Shown here piece by piece: positions 11,924-22,424 of a stretch of DNA of 64,000 nt. How positions within the stretch are numbered: position 1 is the first letter of the stretch; every line of letters starts with the position of its first letter. The notes below the pieces were generated by a model. That model was not told the DNA's origin. It did not search any database and was given only the letters and a program-made list of their open reading frames with translations. This DNA is from Chamaea fasciata (taxonomy: Eukaryota > Chordata > Aves > Passeriformes > Sylviidae). The translations under genes were made by a program, and so were the position numbers. The stretch covers positions 394,907-458,906 of the forward strand of contig JARCOQ010000077.1 in NCBI GenBank assembly GCA_029207755.1, given 5' to 3'.

Positions 11924-13067
11924 ATGTCAGTTTGTAGTAGGCCTTTGGCTTTTCAAGGGAAACTAGTCTTCCAGATTGTGGCAGCTTGCATCGCGAAGAA
12001 ATCCTGTTCCGTTCGGGATTGTAGGTGTTTGAGGGCAGGTGCCCGGCAGAAAGAGTTGGGCACAAAGGATGGCCTGTTTCCAGGGGTAAGTAAAGTCAGC
12101 TGCCCAGGTGCCTGGTGTCAGTTTGTAGGAGGCCTTTGGCCCTCCAAGGGAAACCAGGCTTCCAGATTGTGGCAGCTTGCATCTGGAAGAAATCCTGTTC
12201 CATTCGGGATTGTAGGTGGCCGAGGCCTGGTGTCGGGCAGAGGGAGTTGGGCACAAAGATGGCCTGTTTCCAGGGGTAAGTAAAGTCAGCTGCCCAGGTG
12301 CCTGATGTCAGTTTGTAGGAGGCCTTTGGCCCTCCATGGAAGCTAGTCTTCCAGCTTGTGGCAGCTTGCATCTGGAAGAAATCCTATTCCGATCGGGATT
12401 GTAGGTGGCCGAGGCCAAGTGCCCAGCAGAGGGAGTGGGGAACAAAGGATGGCCTGTTTCCAGAGGTAAGTAAATTTAGCTGCCCAGGTGCCTGATGTCA
12501 GTTTGTAGGAGGCCTTTGGCCCTCCATGGGAAGCCAGGCTTCCAGCTTGTGGCAGCTTGCATCTGGAAGAAATCCTGTTGCGTTCCCGATTGTAGGTGGC
12601 CGAGGCCAGGTGCCCGGCAGAGGGAGTTGGGCACAAATGATGGCCTGTTTCCAGGGGTAAGTAAAGTCAGCTGCCCAGGTGCCTGATGTCAGTTTTTAGG
12701 AGGCCTTTGGCCCTCCATGGGAAGCCTGGCTTCCAGCTTGTGGCAGCTTGCATCTGGAAGAAATGCTGATCCGTTAGGGATTGTAGGTGGCCGAGGCCAG
12801 GTGCCCTGCTGCAGGAGTTGGGAACAAAGGATGGCCTGTTTCCAGGGGTAAGTAAAGTCAGCTGCCCAGGTGCCTGATGTCAGTTTGTAGCAGGCCTTTG
12901 GCCCTCCAAGGGAAGCCAGGCTTCCAGCTTGTGGCAGCTTGCATCTGGAAGAAATCCTGTTCCGTTCGGCATTGTAGGTGGCCGAGGCCAGGTGCCCGGC
13001 AGAGGAAATTGGGCACAAAGGATGGCCTGTTTCCAGGGGTAAGTAAAGTCAGCTGCCCAGGTGCCTG
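11924..13067. repeat. Mixed block related to HOR-A copy 2
   Basis: The monomers at 11924, 12115, 12305 and 12495 follow the order of 5436, 5627, 5818 and 6008, including the shortened CCATGGAAG monomer and TAAATTTAGC at 12472. The monomer at 12115 is a chimera with GTGTCGGGCAG at its end. From 12686 the sequence switches to a different set. The monomer at 12877 matches the one at 19751. Confidence 0.75.
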
Positions 13068-15168
13068 ATGTCAGTTTGTAAGAGGCCTTTGGCCCTCCAA
13101 GGGAAGCCAGGCTTCCAGCTTGTGGCTGCTTGCATCTGGAAGAAATCCTGTTCCGTTTGGGATTGTAGGTGGCCGAGGCCTGCTGCCCGGCAGAGGGAGT
13201 TGGGCACAAATGATGGCCTGTTTCCAGGGCTAAGTAAGGTCAGCTGCCCAGGTGCCTGATGTCAGTTTGTAGGAGGCCTTTGGCCCTGCAAGGGAAGCTA
13301 GTCTTCCAGTTTGTGGCAGCTTGCATCTGGAAGAAATCCTGTTCCGTTCGGGATTGTAGGTGGCCGAGGCCAGGTGCCCGGCAGAGGGAGTTGGGAACAA
13401 AGGATGGCCTGTTTCCAGGGGTAAGTAAAGTTAGCTGCCCAGGTGCCTGATGTCAGTTTGTAGGAGGCCTTTGGCCCTCCAAGGGAAGCTAGTCTTCCAG
13501 TTTGTGGCAGCTTGCATCTTGAAGAAATGCTGTTCTGCTCATGATTGTAGGTGGCCGAGGCCAGGTGCCCGGCAGAGGGAGTTGGGCACAAATGATGGCC
13601 TGTTTCCAGGGGTAAGTAAAGTCAGCTGCCCAGGTGCCTGATGTCAGTTTGTAGGAGGCCTTTGACCCTCCAAGAGCAGCCAGGCTTCCAGTTTGTGGCA
13701 GCTTGCATCTGGAAGAAATCCTGTTCCGTTCGGGATTGTAGGTGGCCGAGGCCAGGTGCCCAGCAGAGGGAGTTGGGCACAAATGATGGCCTGTTTCCAG
13801 GGGTAAGTAAAGTCAGCTGCCCAGGTGCCTGATGTCAGTTTTTAGGAGGCCTTTGGCCCTCCATGGGAAGCCAGGCATCCAGTTTGTGGCAGCTTGCATC
13901 TGGAAGAAATCCTGTTCCGTTTGGGATTGTAGGTGGCCGAGGCCTGGTGCCCGGCACAGGGAGTTGGGCACAAATGATGGCCTGTTTCCAGGGGTAAGTA
14001 AAGTCAGCTGCCCAGGTGCCTGATGTCAGTTTGTAGGAGGACTTTGTCCCTTCAAGGGAAACTAGTCTTCCAGTTTGTGGCAGCTTGCATCTGGAAGAAA
14101 TCCTGTTCCATTCGGGATTGTAGGTGGCCGAGGCCTGGTGCCCGGCAGAGGGAGTTGGGCACAAATGATGGCCTGTTTCCAGGGGTAAGTAAAGTCAGCT
14201 GCCCAGGTGCCTGATGTCAGTTTGTAGGAGGCCTTTGATCCTCCAAGAGCAGCCAGGCTTCCAGCTTGTGGCAGCTTGCATCTGGAAGAAGTCCTGTTCC
14301 GTTTGGGATCGTAGGTGGCCGAGGCCTGGTGTCCGGCTAAGGGAGTTGGGAACAAAGGATGGCCTGTTTCCAGGGGTAAGTAAAGTCAGCTGCCCAGGTG
14401 CCTGATGTCAGTTTGTAGGAGGCCTTTGGCCCTCCATGGGAAGCCAGGCTTCCAGCTTGTGGCAGCTTGCATCTGGAAGAAATCCTGTTCCGTTTGGGAT
14501 CGTAGGTGATCGAGGCCTGGTGCCCGGCTGTGGGAGTTGGGCACAAATGAGAACCTGTTTCCAGGGGTAAGTAAAGTCAGCTGCACAGGTGCCTGATGTC
14601 AGTTTGTAGCAGGCCTTTGGCTCTCCAAGTGATGCTAGTCTTCCTGTTCAATGCAGCTTCCATCTGGAAAAAATCCTATTCCGTTCAAGATTGTAGGTTC
14701 TTGAAGCCGGGTGCCCGGCAGAGGGAGTTGGGCACAAATGATGGCCTGTTTCCAGGGGTAAGTAAAGTCAGCTGCCCAGGAGCCTGATGTCAGTTTGTAG
14801 GAGGCCTTTGGCCCTCCATGGGAAGCCAGGCTTCCAGCTTGTGGCAGCTTGCATCTTGAAGAAATCCTGTTCCGTTCGGGATTGTAGGTGGCCGAGGCCT
14901 GGTGCCCAGCAGAGGGAGTTGGGCACAAATGATGGCCTGTTTCCAGGGCTAAGTAAAGTCAGCTGCCCAGGTGCCTGATGTCAGTTTGTAGGAGGCCTTT
15001 GGCCCTTCAAGGGAAACTAGTCTTCCAGTTTGTGGCAGCTTGCATCTGGAAGAAATCCTGTTCCATTTGGGATTGTAGGTGGCCGAGGCCAGGTGCCCGG
15101 CAGAGGGAGTTGGGCACAAATGATGGCCTGTTTCCAGGGGTAAGTAAAGTCAGCTGCCCAGGTGCCTG
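13068..15168. repeat. HOR-C copy 1
   Basis: Monomers in order: GTAAGAGGCC type (13068), CCCTGCAAGG type (13259), TGCTCATGATTG type (13450), CAAGAGCAGCC type (13641), CAGTTTTTAGG type (13832), one copy-specific monomer at 14023, then a second CAAGAGCAGCC type (14214), a GAGAACCTG type (14405), the divergent monomer (14596) and two more. The same series, with losses, recurs at 16697 and 19942. Offsets are 3,629 bp (19 monomers) and 6,874 bp (36 monomers). Confidence 0.87.
14405..14786. repeat. Divergent outlier monomer pair, first copy
   Basis: The monomer at 14596 is the most diverged full-length unit I found. It reads TCTCCAAGTGATGC, TTCCTGTTCAATGCAGC, TTCCATCTGGAAAAAATCC and TTCAAGATTGTAGG where other monomers are conserved. 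Its left neighbour has CACAAATGAGAACCTG and CAGCTGCACAGG. The pair recurs at 21661-22042. It probably retains an older monomer lineage. Confidence 0.85.
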
Positions 15169-15359
15169 ATGTCAGTTTGTAGCAGGCCTTTGGCCCTCCA
15201 AGGGAAGCTAGTCTTCCAGTTTGTGGCAGCTTGCATCTGGAATTATTCCTGTTCCATTCGGGATTAGAGGTGGCCGAGGCCTGGTGCCCGGCAGAGGGAG
15301 TTGGGCACAAATGATGGCCTGTTTCCAGGGGTAAGTAAAGTCAGCTGCCCAGGTGCCTG

Positions 15360-15551
15360 ATGTCAGTTTGTAGGAGGCCTTTAGCCCTGCAAGGGAAGCT
15401 AGTCTTCCAGTTTGTGGCAGCTTGCATCTGGAAGAAATCCTGTTCCGTTCGGGATTGTAGGTGGCCGAGGCCAGGTGCCCGGCAGAGGGAGTTGGGCACA
15501 AATGATGGCCTGTTTCCAGGGGTAAGTAAAGTCAGCTGCCCAGGTGCCTGA
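15360..15551 (+). other. Representative 63-codon ATG frame of the monomer; probably not a gene
   Basis: From the ATG of GATGTCAG a frame of 63 codons runs to TGA; the protein would begin MSVCRRPLALQGK and end VSCPGA. The stop overlaps the next monomer's ATG in TGATG, so frames follow each other with a 1-base overlap. Well over 100 monomers keep a frame of this kind. Because 191 is not a multiple of three, no long repeat protein can form. The start context (CTG before ATG, T after) is poor, changes occur at all codon positions, and no domain is recognisable. I regard it as a by-product of the monomer sequence. Confidence 0.3.
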
Positions 15552-16136
15552 TGTCAGTCTGTAGGAGGCCTTTGGCCCTCCATGGGAAGGTAGTCTTCCA
15601 GTTTGTGGCACCTTGCATCTGGAAGAAATCCTTTTTTGTTCGGGATTGTAGGTGGCCGACGCCTGGTGCCCGGCAGAGGGAGTTGGGCACAAAGGATGGC
15701 CTGTTTTCAGAGGTAAGTAAAGTCAGCTGCCCAGGTGCCTGATGTCAGTTTGCAGGAGGCCTTTGGCCCTCCAAGGCAAGCAAGTCTTCCAGATTGTGGC
15801 AGCTTGCATCTGGAAGAAATCCTGTTCCATTCGGGATTTTAGGTGGCTGAGGCCAGGTGCCCGGCAGAGGGAGTTGGGCACAAATGATGGCCTGTTTCCA
15901 GGGGTAAGTAAAGTCAGCTGCCCAGGTGCCTGATGTCAGTTTGTAGCAGGCCTTTGGCCCTCCATGGGAAGCCAGGCTTCCAGCTTGTGGAAGCTTGCAT
16001 CTGGAAGAAATCCTGTTCCGTTCGGCATTGTAGGTGTCCGGAGCCGGGTGGCCTGCTGAGGGAGTTGGGCACAAAGGATGGCCTGTTTCCAGGGCTAAGT
16101 AAAGTCAGCTGCCCAGGTGCCTGATGTCAGTTTGTA

Positions 16137-16154
16137 GGAGGCCTTTGGCCCTCC
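16137..16154. repeat. Imperfect inverted repeat within the monomer (representative)
   Basis: GGAGGCC and GGCCCTCC flank TTT and can pair as a seven-base stem with one bulged C. It is the only clear dyad in the majority monomer and includes the AGGCCT hexamer. It is absent from T-type monomers and weakened in CAAGAGCAGCC monomers with GGCCGTCC or GACCC. Confidence 0.6.
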
Positions 16155-16280
16155 AAGGGAAGCTAGTCTTCCAGTTTGTGGCAGCTTGCATCTGGAAGAA
16201 ATCCTGTTCCGTTCGGGATTGTAGGTGGCCGAGGCCAGGTTCCTGGCAGAGGGAGTTGGGCACAAATGATGGCCTGTTTC

Positions 16281-16291
16281 CAGGGGTAAGT
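16281..16291 (+). promoter_or_regulatory. Splice-like motif pair in each monomer (representative)
   Basis: CCTGTTTCCAG, which resembles a 3' splice site with a short pyrimidine tract, is followed after two bases by GTAAGT, the best-matching 5' splice hexamer. The pair is present in most monomers; known variants are GTATGT (1970, 6361), GTTAGT, CTAAGT and ATAAGT. If the + strand were transcribed, the RNA would offer hundreds of donor and acceptor candidates. No evidence of transcription is available from sequence. Confidence 0.35.
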
Positions 16292-16296
16292 AAAGT

Positions 16297-16310
16297 CAGC
16301 TGCCCAGGTG
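16297..16310. promoter_or_regulatory. Paired E-box hexamers (representative)
   Basis: CAGCTG and CAGGTG lie two bases apart at the end of nearly every monomer. A third CAGGTG occurs about 60 bp upstream in monomers with GGCCAGGTG, but not in those with GGCCTGGTG. CANNTG hexamers are recognised by bHLH factors, and CAGGTG (CACCTG) by ZEB and SNAIL zinc-finger repressors. Binding here is untested; the hexamers are common by chance, but their regular repetition is a fact of the array. Confidence 0.35.
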
Positions 16311-16696
16311 CCTGATGTCAGTTTGTAGGAGGCCTTTGGCCCTCCAAGAGAAGACAGTCTTCCAGTTTGTGGCAGCTTGCATCTGGAAGAAATCCTGTTC
16401 CATTCGGGATTGTAGGTGGCCGAGGCCAGGTGCCCTGCTGCAGGAGTTGGGAACAAAGGATGGCCTGTTTCCAGGGGTAAGTAAAGTTAGCTGCCCAGGT
16501 GCCTGGTGTCAGTTTGAAGGAGGCCTTTGGCCCTCCAAGGGAAGCTAGTCTTCCAGTTTGTGGCAGCTTGCACCTTGAAGAAATGCTGTTCTGCTCGGGA
16601 TTGTAGGTGGCCGAGGCCAGGTGCCCGGCAGAGGAAATTGGGCACAAAGGATGGCCTGTTTCCAGGGGTAAGTAAAGTCAGCTGCCCAGGTGCCTG

Positions 16697-18414
16697 ATGT
16701 CAGTTTGTAAGAGGCCTTTGGCCCTCCAAGGGAAGCCAGGCTTCCAGCTTGTGGCAGCTTGCATCTGGAAGATATCCTGTTCCGTTTGGGATTGTAGGTG
16801 GCCGAGGCCTGCTGCCCGGCAGAGGGAGTTGGGCACAAATGATGGCCTGTTTCCAGGGCTAAGTAAGGTCCGCTGCCCAGGTGCCTGATGTCAGTTTGTA
16901 GGAGGCCTTTGGCCCTGCAAGGGAAGCTAGTCTTCCAGTTTGTGGCAGCTTGCATCTGGAAGAAATCCTGTTCCGTTCGGGATTGTAGGTGGCCGAGGCC
17001 AGATGCCCGGCAGAGGGAGTTGGGAACAAAGGATGGCCTGTTTTCAGGGGTAAGTAAAGTTAGCTGCCCAGGTGCCTGATGTCAGTTTGTAGGAGGCCTT
17101 TGGCCCTCCAAGGGAAGCTAGTCTTCCAGTTTGTGGCAGCTTGCATCTTGAAGAAATGCTGTTCTGCTCATGATTGTAGGTGGCCGAGGCCAGGTGCCCG
17201 GCAGAGGGAGTTGGGCACAAATGATGGCCTGTTTCCAGGGGTAAGTAAAGTCAGCTGCCCAGGTGCCTGATGTCAGTTTGTAGGAGGCCTTTGACCCACC
17301 AAGAGCAGCCAGGCTTCCAGTTTGTGGCAGCTTGCATCTGGAAGAAATCCTGTTCCGTTCGGGATTGTAGGTGGCCGAGGTCAGGTGCCCAGCAGAGGGA
17401 GTTGGGCACAAATGATGGCCTGTTTCCAGGGGTAAGTAAAGTCAGCTGCCCAGGTGCCTGATGTCAGTTTTTAGGAGGCCTTTGGCCCTCCATGGGAAGC
17501 CAGGCATCCAGCTTGTGGCAGCTTGCATCTGGAAGAAATCCTGTTCCGTTTGGGATTGTAGGTGGCCGAGGCCTGGTGCCCGGCACAGGGAGTTGGGCAC
17601 AAATGATGGCCTGTTTCCAGGGGTAAGTAAAGTCAGCTGCCCAGGTGCCTGATGTCAGTTTGTAGGAGGCCTTTGACCCTCCAAGAGCAGCCAGGCTTCC
17701 AGCTTCTGGCAGCTTGCATCTGGAAGAAATCCTGTTCCGTTTGGGATCGTAGGTGGCCGAGGCCTGGTGTCCGGCTAAGGGAGTTGGGAACAAATGATGG
17801 CCTGTTTCCAGGGTTAAGTAAAGTTAGCTGCCCAGGTGCTTGGTGTCAGTTTGTAGGAGGCCTTTGGCCATCCAAGGGAAGCTAGTCTTCCAGTTTGTGG
17901 CTGCTTGCATCTGGAAGAAATCCTGTTCTATTTGGGAATGTAGGTGGCCGAGGCCTGCTGCCCGGCAGAGGGAGTTGGGCACAAAGGATGGCCTGTTTCC
18001 AGAGGTAAGTAAAGTCAGCTGCCCAGGTGCCTCATGTCAGTTTGTAGGAGGCCTTTGGCCCTCCAAGGGAAGCCAGGCTACCAGCTTGTGGCAGCTTGAA
18101 TCTGGAAGAAATCCTGTTCCGTTCGGAATTGAAGGTGTCCGGAACCGGGTGCCCTGTCGAGGGAGTAGGGAACAAAGGATGGCCTGTTTCCAGGGGTAAG
18201 GAAAGTCAGCTGCCCAGGTGTCTGATGTCAGTTTGTAGGAGGCCTTTTCCCTCCAAGGGAAGCTAGTCTTCCAGTTTGTGGCAGCTTGCATCTTGAAGAA
18301 ATCCTGTTCCGTTTGGGATTGTAGGTGGCCGCGACCTGGTGCCCTGCTGCAGGAGTTGGGAACAAAGGATGGCCTGTTTCCAGGGGTAAGTAAAGTCAGC
18401 TGCCCAGGTGCCTG
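16697..18414. repeat. HOR-C copy 2
   Basis: Five monomers match copy 1 at an offset of exactly 3,629 bp, and the whole block matches copy 3 at an offset of 3,245 bp (17 monomers). The copy-1 monomer at 14023 is absent. After 17652 it continues with the GTG-start monomer at 17843 (TGGCCATCCAAGG), the GTCGAGGGAGTAGGG monomer at 18034 and a monomer at 18225. The divergent outlier pair is missing from this copy. Confidence 0.85.
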
Positions 18415-19941
18415 ATGTCAGTTTGTAGGAGGCCTTTGGCCCTCCATGGGAAGCCAGGCTTCCAGCTTGTGGCAGCTTGCATCTGGAAGAAATCCTGTTC
18501 CGTTCGGCATTGTAGGTGTCCGGAGCCGGGTGGCCTGCTGAGGGAGTTGGGCACAAAGGATGCCCTGTTTCCAGGGGTAAGTAAAGTCAGCTGCCCAGGT
18601 GCCTGATGTCAGTTTGTAGGAGGCCTTTGGCCCTCCAAGGGAAGCTAGTCTTCCAGTTTGTGGCAGCTTGCATCTGGAAGAAATGCTGTTCTGCTCGGGA
18701 TTGTAGGTGGCCGAGGCCACGTGCCTGGCAGAGGGAGTTGGGCACAAATAATGGCCTGTTTCCAGGGGTAAGTAAAGTCAGCTGCCCAGGTGCCTGATGT
18801 CAGTTTGTAGGAGGCCTTTGGCCCTCCATGGGATGCCAGGCTTCCAGCTTGTGGCAGCTTGCATCTGGAAGTAATCCTGTTACGTTCGGGATTGTAGGTG
18901 GCCGAGGCCAGGTGCCTGGCAGAGGGAGTTGGGCACAAATGATGGCCTGTTTCCAGGGGTAAGTAAAGTCAGCTGCCCAGGTGCCTGATGTCAGTTTGTA
19001 GGAGGCCTTTGGCCCTCCAAGAGAAGACAATCTTCCAGTTTGTGGCAGCTTGCATCTGGAAGAAATCCTGTTCCATTCGGGATTGTAGGTGGCCGAGGCC
19101 TGGTGCCCGGCAGAGGGAGTTGGGCACAAAGAAGGCCTGTTTCCAGGGGTAAGTAAAGTCAGCTGCCCAGGTGCCTGATGTCAGTTTTTAGGAGGCCTTT
19201 GGCCCTCCAAGGGAAGCAAGTTTTCCAGTTTGTGGCAGCTTGCATCTGGAAGAAATCCTGTTCCGTTCGGGATTGTAGGTGTCCGAGGCCAGGTGCCCGG
19301 AAGATGGAGTTTGGCACAAATGATGGCCTGTTTCCAGGGGTAAGTAAAGTCAGCTGCCCAGGTGTCTGATGTCAGTTTGTAGCAGGCCTTTGGCCCTCCA
19401 TGGGAAGCCTGGCTTCCAGCTTGTGGCAGCTTGCATCTGGAAGAAATGCTGATCCGTTCGGGATTGTAGGTGGCCGAGGCCAGGTGCCCTGCTGCAGGAG
19501 TTGGGAACAAAGGATGGCCTGTTTCCAGGGGTAAGAAAAGTTAGCTGCCCAGGTGCCTGGTGTCAGTTTGAAGGAGGCCTTTGGCCCTCTAAGGGAAGCT
19601 AGTCTTCCAGTTTGTGGCAGCTTGCATCTTGGAGAAATGCTGTTCTGCTCGGGATTGTAGGTGGCCGAGGCCTGGTGCCTGGCAGAGATAGTTGGGCACA
19701 AATGATGGACTGTTTCCAGGGGTAAGTAAAGTCAGCTGCCCAGGTGCCTGATGTCAGTTTGTAGCAGGCCTTTGGCCCTCCATGGGAAGCCAGGCTTCCA
19801 GCTGGTGGCAGCTTGCATCTGGAAGAAATCCTGTTCCGTTCTGGATTGTAGGTGGCCGAGGCCAGGTGCCCGGCAGAGGAAATTGGGCACAAAGGATGGC
19901 CTGTTTCCAGGGGTAAGTAAAGTCAGCTGCCCAGGTGCCTG
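18415..19941. repeat. Eight monomers between HOR-C copies 2 and 3
   Basis: The block begins with the 15933-type monomer. One-base-short monomers occur near 18245 (GGCCTTTTCCCTCC) and 19130 (CACAAAGAAGGCC). The final monomers, at 19560 and 19751, parallel those preceding HOR-C copy 2. Confidence 0.72.
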
Positions 19942-22424
19942 ATGTCAGTTTGTAAGAGGCCTTTGGCCCTCCAAGGGAAGCCAGGCTTCCAGCTTGTGGC
20001 AGCTTGCATCTGGAAGAAATCCTGTTCCGTTTGGGATTGTAGGTGGCCGAGGCCTGCTGCCCGGCAGAGGGAGTTGGGCACAAATGATGGCCTGTTTCCA
20101 GGGCTAAGTAAGGTCAGCTGCCCAGGTGCCTGATGTCAGTTTGTAGGAGGCCTTTGGCCCTGCAAGGGAAGCTAGTCTTCCAGTTTGTGGCAGCTTGCAT
20201 CTGGAAGAAATCCTGTTCCGTTCGGGATTGTAGGTGGCCGAGGCCAGGTGCCCGGCAGAGGGAGTTGGGAACAAAGGATGGCCTGTTTCCAGGGGTAAGT
20301 AAAGTTAGCTGCCCAGGTGCCTGATGTCAGTTTGTAGGAGGCCTTTGGCCCTCCAAGGGAAGCTAGTCTTCCAGTTTGTGGCAGCTTGCATCTTGAAGAA
20401 ATGCTGTTCTGCTCATGATTGTAGGTGGCCGAGGCCAGGTGCCCGGCAGAGGGAGTTGGGCACAAATGATGGCCTGTTTCCAGGGGTAAGTAAAGTCAGC
20501 TGCCCAGGTGCCTGATGTCAGTTTGTAGGAGGCCTTTGACCCTCCAAGAGCAGCCAGGCTTCCAGTTTGTGGCAGCTTGCATCTGGAAGAAATCCTGTTC
20601 CGTTCGGGATTGTAGGTGGCCGAGGCCAGGTGCCCAGCAGAGGGAGTTGGGCACAAAGGATGGCCTGTTTCCAGGGGTAAGTAAAGTCAGCTGCCCAGGT
20701 GCCTGATGTCAGTTTGTAGGAGGCCTTTGGCCCTCCATGGGAAGCCAGGCATCCAGCTTGTGGCAGCTTGCATCTGGAAGAAATCCTGTTCCGTTTGGGA
20801 TTGTAGGTGACCGAGGCCTGGTGCCCGGCAGAGGGAGTTGGGCACAAATGATGGCCTGTTTCCAGGGGTAAGTAAAGTCAGCTGCCCAGGTGCCTGATGT
20901 CAGTTTGTAGGAGGCCTTTGACCCTCCAAGAGCAGCCAGACTTCCAGCTTGTGGCAGCTTGCATCTGGAAGAAATCCTTTTCCGTTTGGGATCGTAGGTG
21001 GCCGAGGCCTGGTGTCCGGCTAAGGGAGTTGGGAACAAAGGATGGCCTGTTTCCAGGGTTAAGTAAAGTTAGCTGCCCAGGTGCTTGGTGTCAGTTTGTA
21101 AGAGGCCTTTGGCCATCCAAGGGAAGCTAGTCTTCCAGTTTGTGGCTGCTTGCATCTGGAAGAAATCCTGTTCTATTTGGGAATGTAGGTGGCCGAGGCC
21201 TGCTGCCCGGCAGAGGGAGTTGGGCACAAAGGATGGCCTGTTTCCAGAGGTAAGTAAAGTCAGCTGCCCAGGTGCCTGATGTCAGTTTGTAGGAGGCCTT
21301 TGGCCCTCCAAGGGAAGCCAGGCTTCCAGCTTGTGGCAGCTTGAATCTGGAAGAAATCCAGTTCCGTTCGGAATTGAAGGTGTCCGGAACCGGGTGCCCT
21401 GTCGAGGGAGTAGGGAACAAAGGATGGCCTGTTTCCAGGGGTAAGTAAAGTCAGCTGCCCAGGTGTCTGATGTCAGTTTGTAGGAGGCCTTTGGCCCTCC
21501 AAGGGAAGCTAGTCTTCCAGTTTGTGGCAGCTTGCATCTTGAAGAAATCCTGTTCCGTTTGGGATTGTAGGTGGCCGAGACCTGGTGCCCTGCTGCAGGA
21601 GTTGGGAACAAAGGATGGCCTGTTTCCAGGGGTAAGTAAAGTCAGCTGCCCAGGTTCCTGATGTCAGTTTGTAGGAGGCCTTTGGCCCTCCATGGGAAGC
21701 CAGGCTTCCAGCTTGTGGCAGCTTGCATCTGGAAGAAATCCTGTTCCGTTTGGGATCGTAGGTGACCGAGGCCTGGTGCCCGGCTGTGGGAGTTGGGCAC
21801 AAATGAGAACCTGTTTCCAGGGGTAAGTAAAGTCAGCTGCACAGGTGCCTGATGTCAGTTTGTAGCAGGCCTTTGGCTCTCCAAGTGATGCTAGTCTTCC
21901 TGTTCAATGCAGCTTCCATCTGGAAAAAATCCTATTCCGTTCAAGATTGTAGGTTCCCGAAGCCGGGTGCCCGGCAGAGGGAGTTGGGCACAAAGGATGG
22001 CCTGTTTCCAGGGGTAAGTAAAGTCAGCTGCCCAGGTGCCTGATGTCAGTTTGTAGGAGGCCTTTGGCCCTCCATGGGAAGCCAGGCTTCCAGCTTGTGG
22101 CAGCTTGCATCTTGAAGAAATCCTGTTCCGTTCGGGATTGTAGGTGGCCGAGGCCTGCTGCCCAGCAGAGGGAGTTGGGCACAAATGATGGCCTGTTTCC
22201 AGGGCTAAGTAAAGTCAGCTGCCCAGGTGCCTGATGTCAGTTTGTAGGAGGCCTTTGGCCCTTCAAGGGAAACTAGTCTTCCAGTTTGTGGCAGCTTGCA
22301 TCTGGAAGAAATCGTGTTCCATTTGGGATTGTAGGTGGCCGAGGCCAGGTGCCCGGCAGAGGGAGTTGGGCACAAATGATGGCCTGTTTCCAGGGGTAAG
22401 TAAAGTCAGCTGCCCAGGTGTCTG
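19942..22424. repeat. HOR-C copy 3
   Basis: This is the most complete copy. It holds the series shared with 16697-18224 and then the 14405-15168 series including the divergent outlier (21852). It therefore combines the parts found separately in copies 1 and 2, so copies 1 and 2 may each be deletion derivatives of a unit like this one. Confidence 0.86.
21661..22042. repeat. Divergent outlier monomer pair, second copy
   Basis: This is a near-identical repeat of 14405-14786. It differs at the segment after GATTGTAGGTTC (CCGAAGCCGGG here, TTGAAGCCGGG in the first copy) and has CACAAAGGATGG in place of CACAAATGATGG. Confidence 0.85.

Larger units (their letters stand above)
16124..16314 (+). repeat. 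Representative monomer close to the majority sequence
   Basis: This copy is close to the majority-rule monomer, differing mainly in the segment that usually reads GGTGCCCGGCAG. Monomer coordinates counted from its ATG: 14-31 imperfect inverted repeat GGAGGCC/GGCCCTCC; 61-80 the well-conserved stretch GCTTGCATCTGGAAGAAATC; 86-94 the variable CpG pair in CCGTTCGGG; 102-111 GGCCGAGGCC; 112-120 and 181-189 two copies of CCAGGTGCC in the majority sequence; 158-168 CAG-GG-GTAAGT; 174-187 CAGCTG-CC-CAGGTG. Restriction hexamers AGGCCT and CAGCTG occur once per typical unit and would show the 191-bp ladder. Confidence 0.93.
15169..16696. repeat. Eight monomers between HOR-C copies 1 and 2
   Basis: This is a mixed set. 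Notable variants are GGAATTATTCCTG with GATTAGAGG at about 15239-15269, CCTTTTTTGTTCGGG at 15630, and the GGCCTGCTGAGGG monomer at 15933 that recurs at 18415. The monomer at 16506 starts with GTG and has GTTTGAAGGAGG, as does the monomer at 19560. Confidence 0.75.

Noticed and set aside
16137..16154. Inverted repeat as a functional hairpin or attachment site
   Set aside because: The stem is seven pairs with a bulge and a three-base loop, and it is lost in many monomers; it is listed only as a structural feature.
16205..16221. CENP-B box
   Set aside because: CCGTTCGGGATTG shares TTCG and CGGGA with the box, but the required spacing of TTCG, A and CGGG is not met on either strand.
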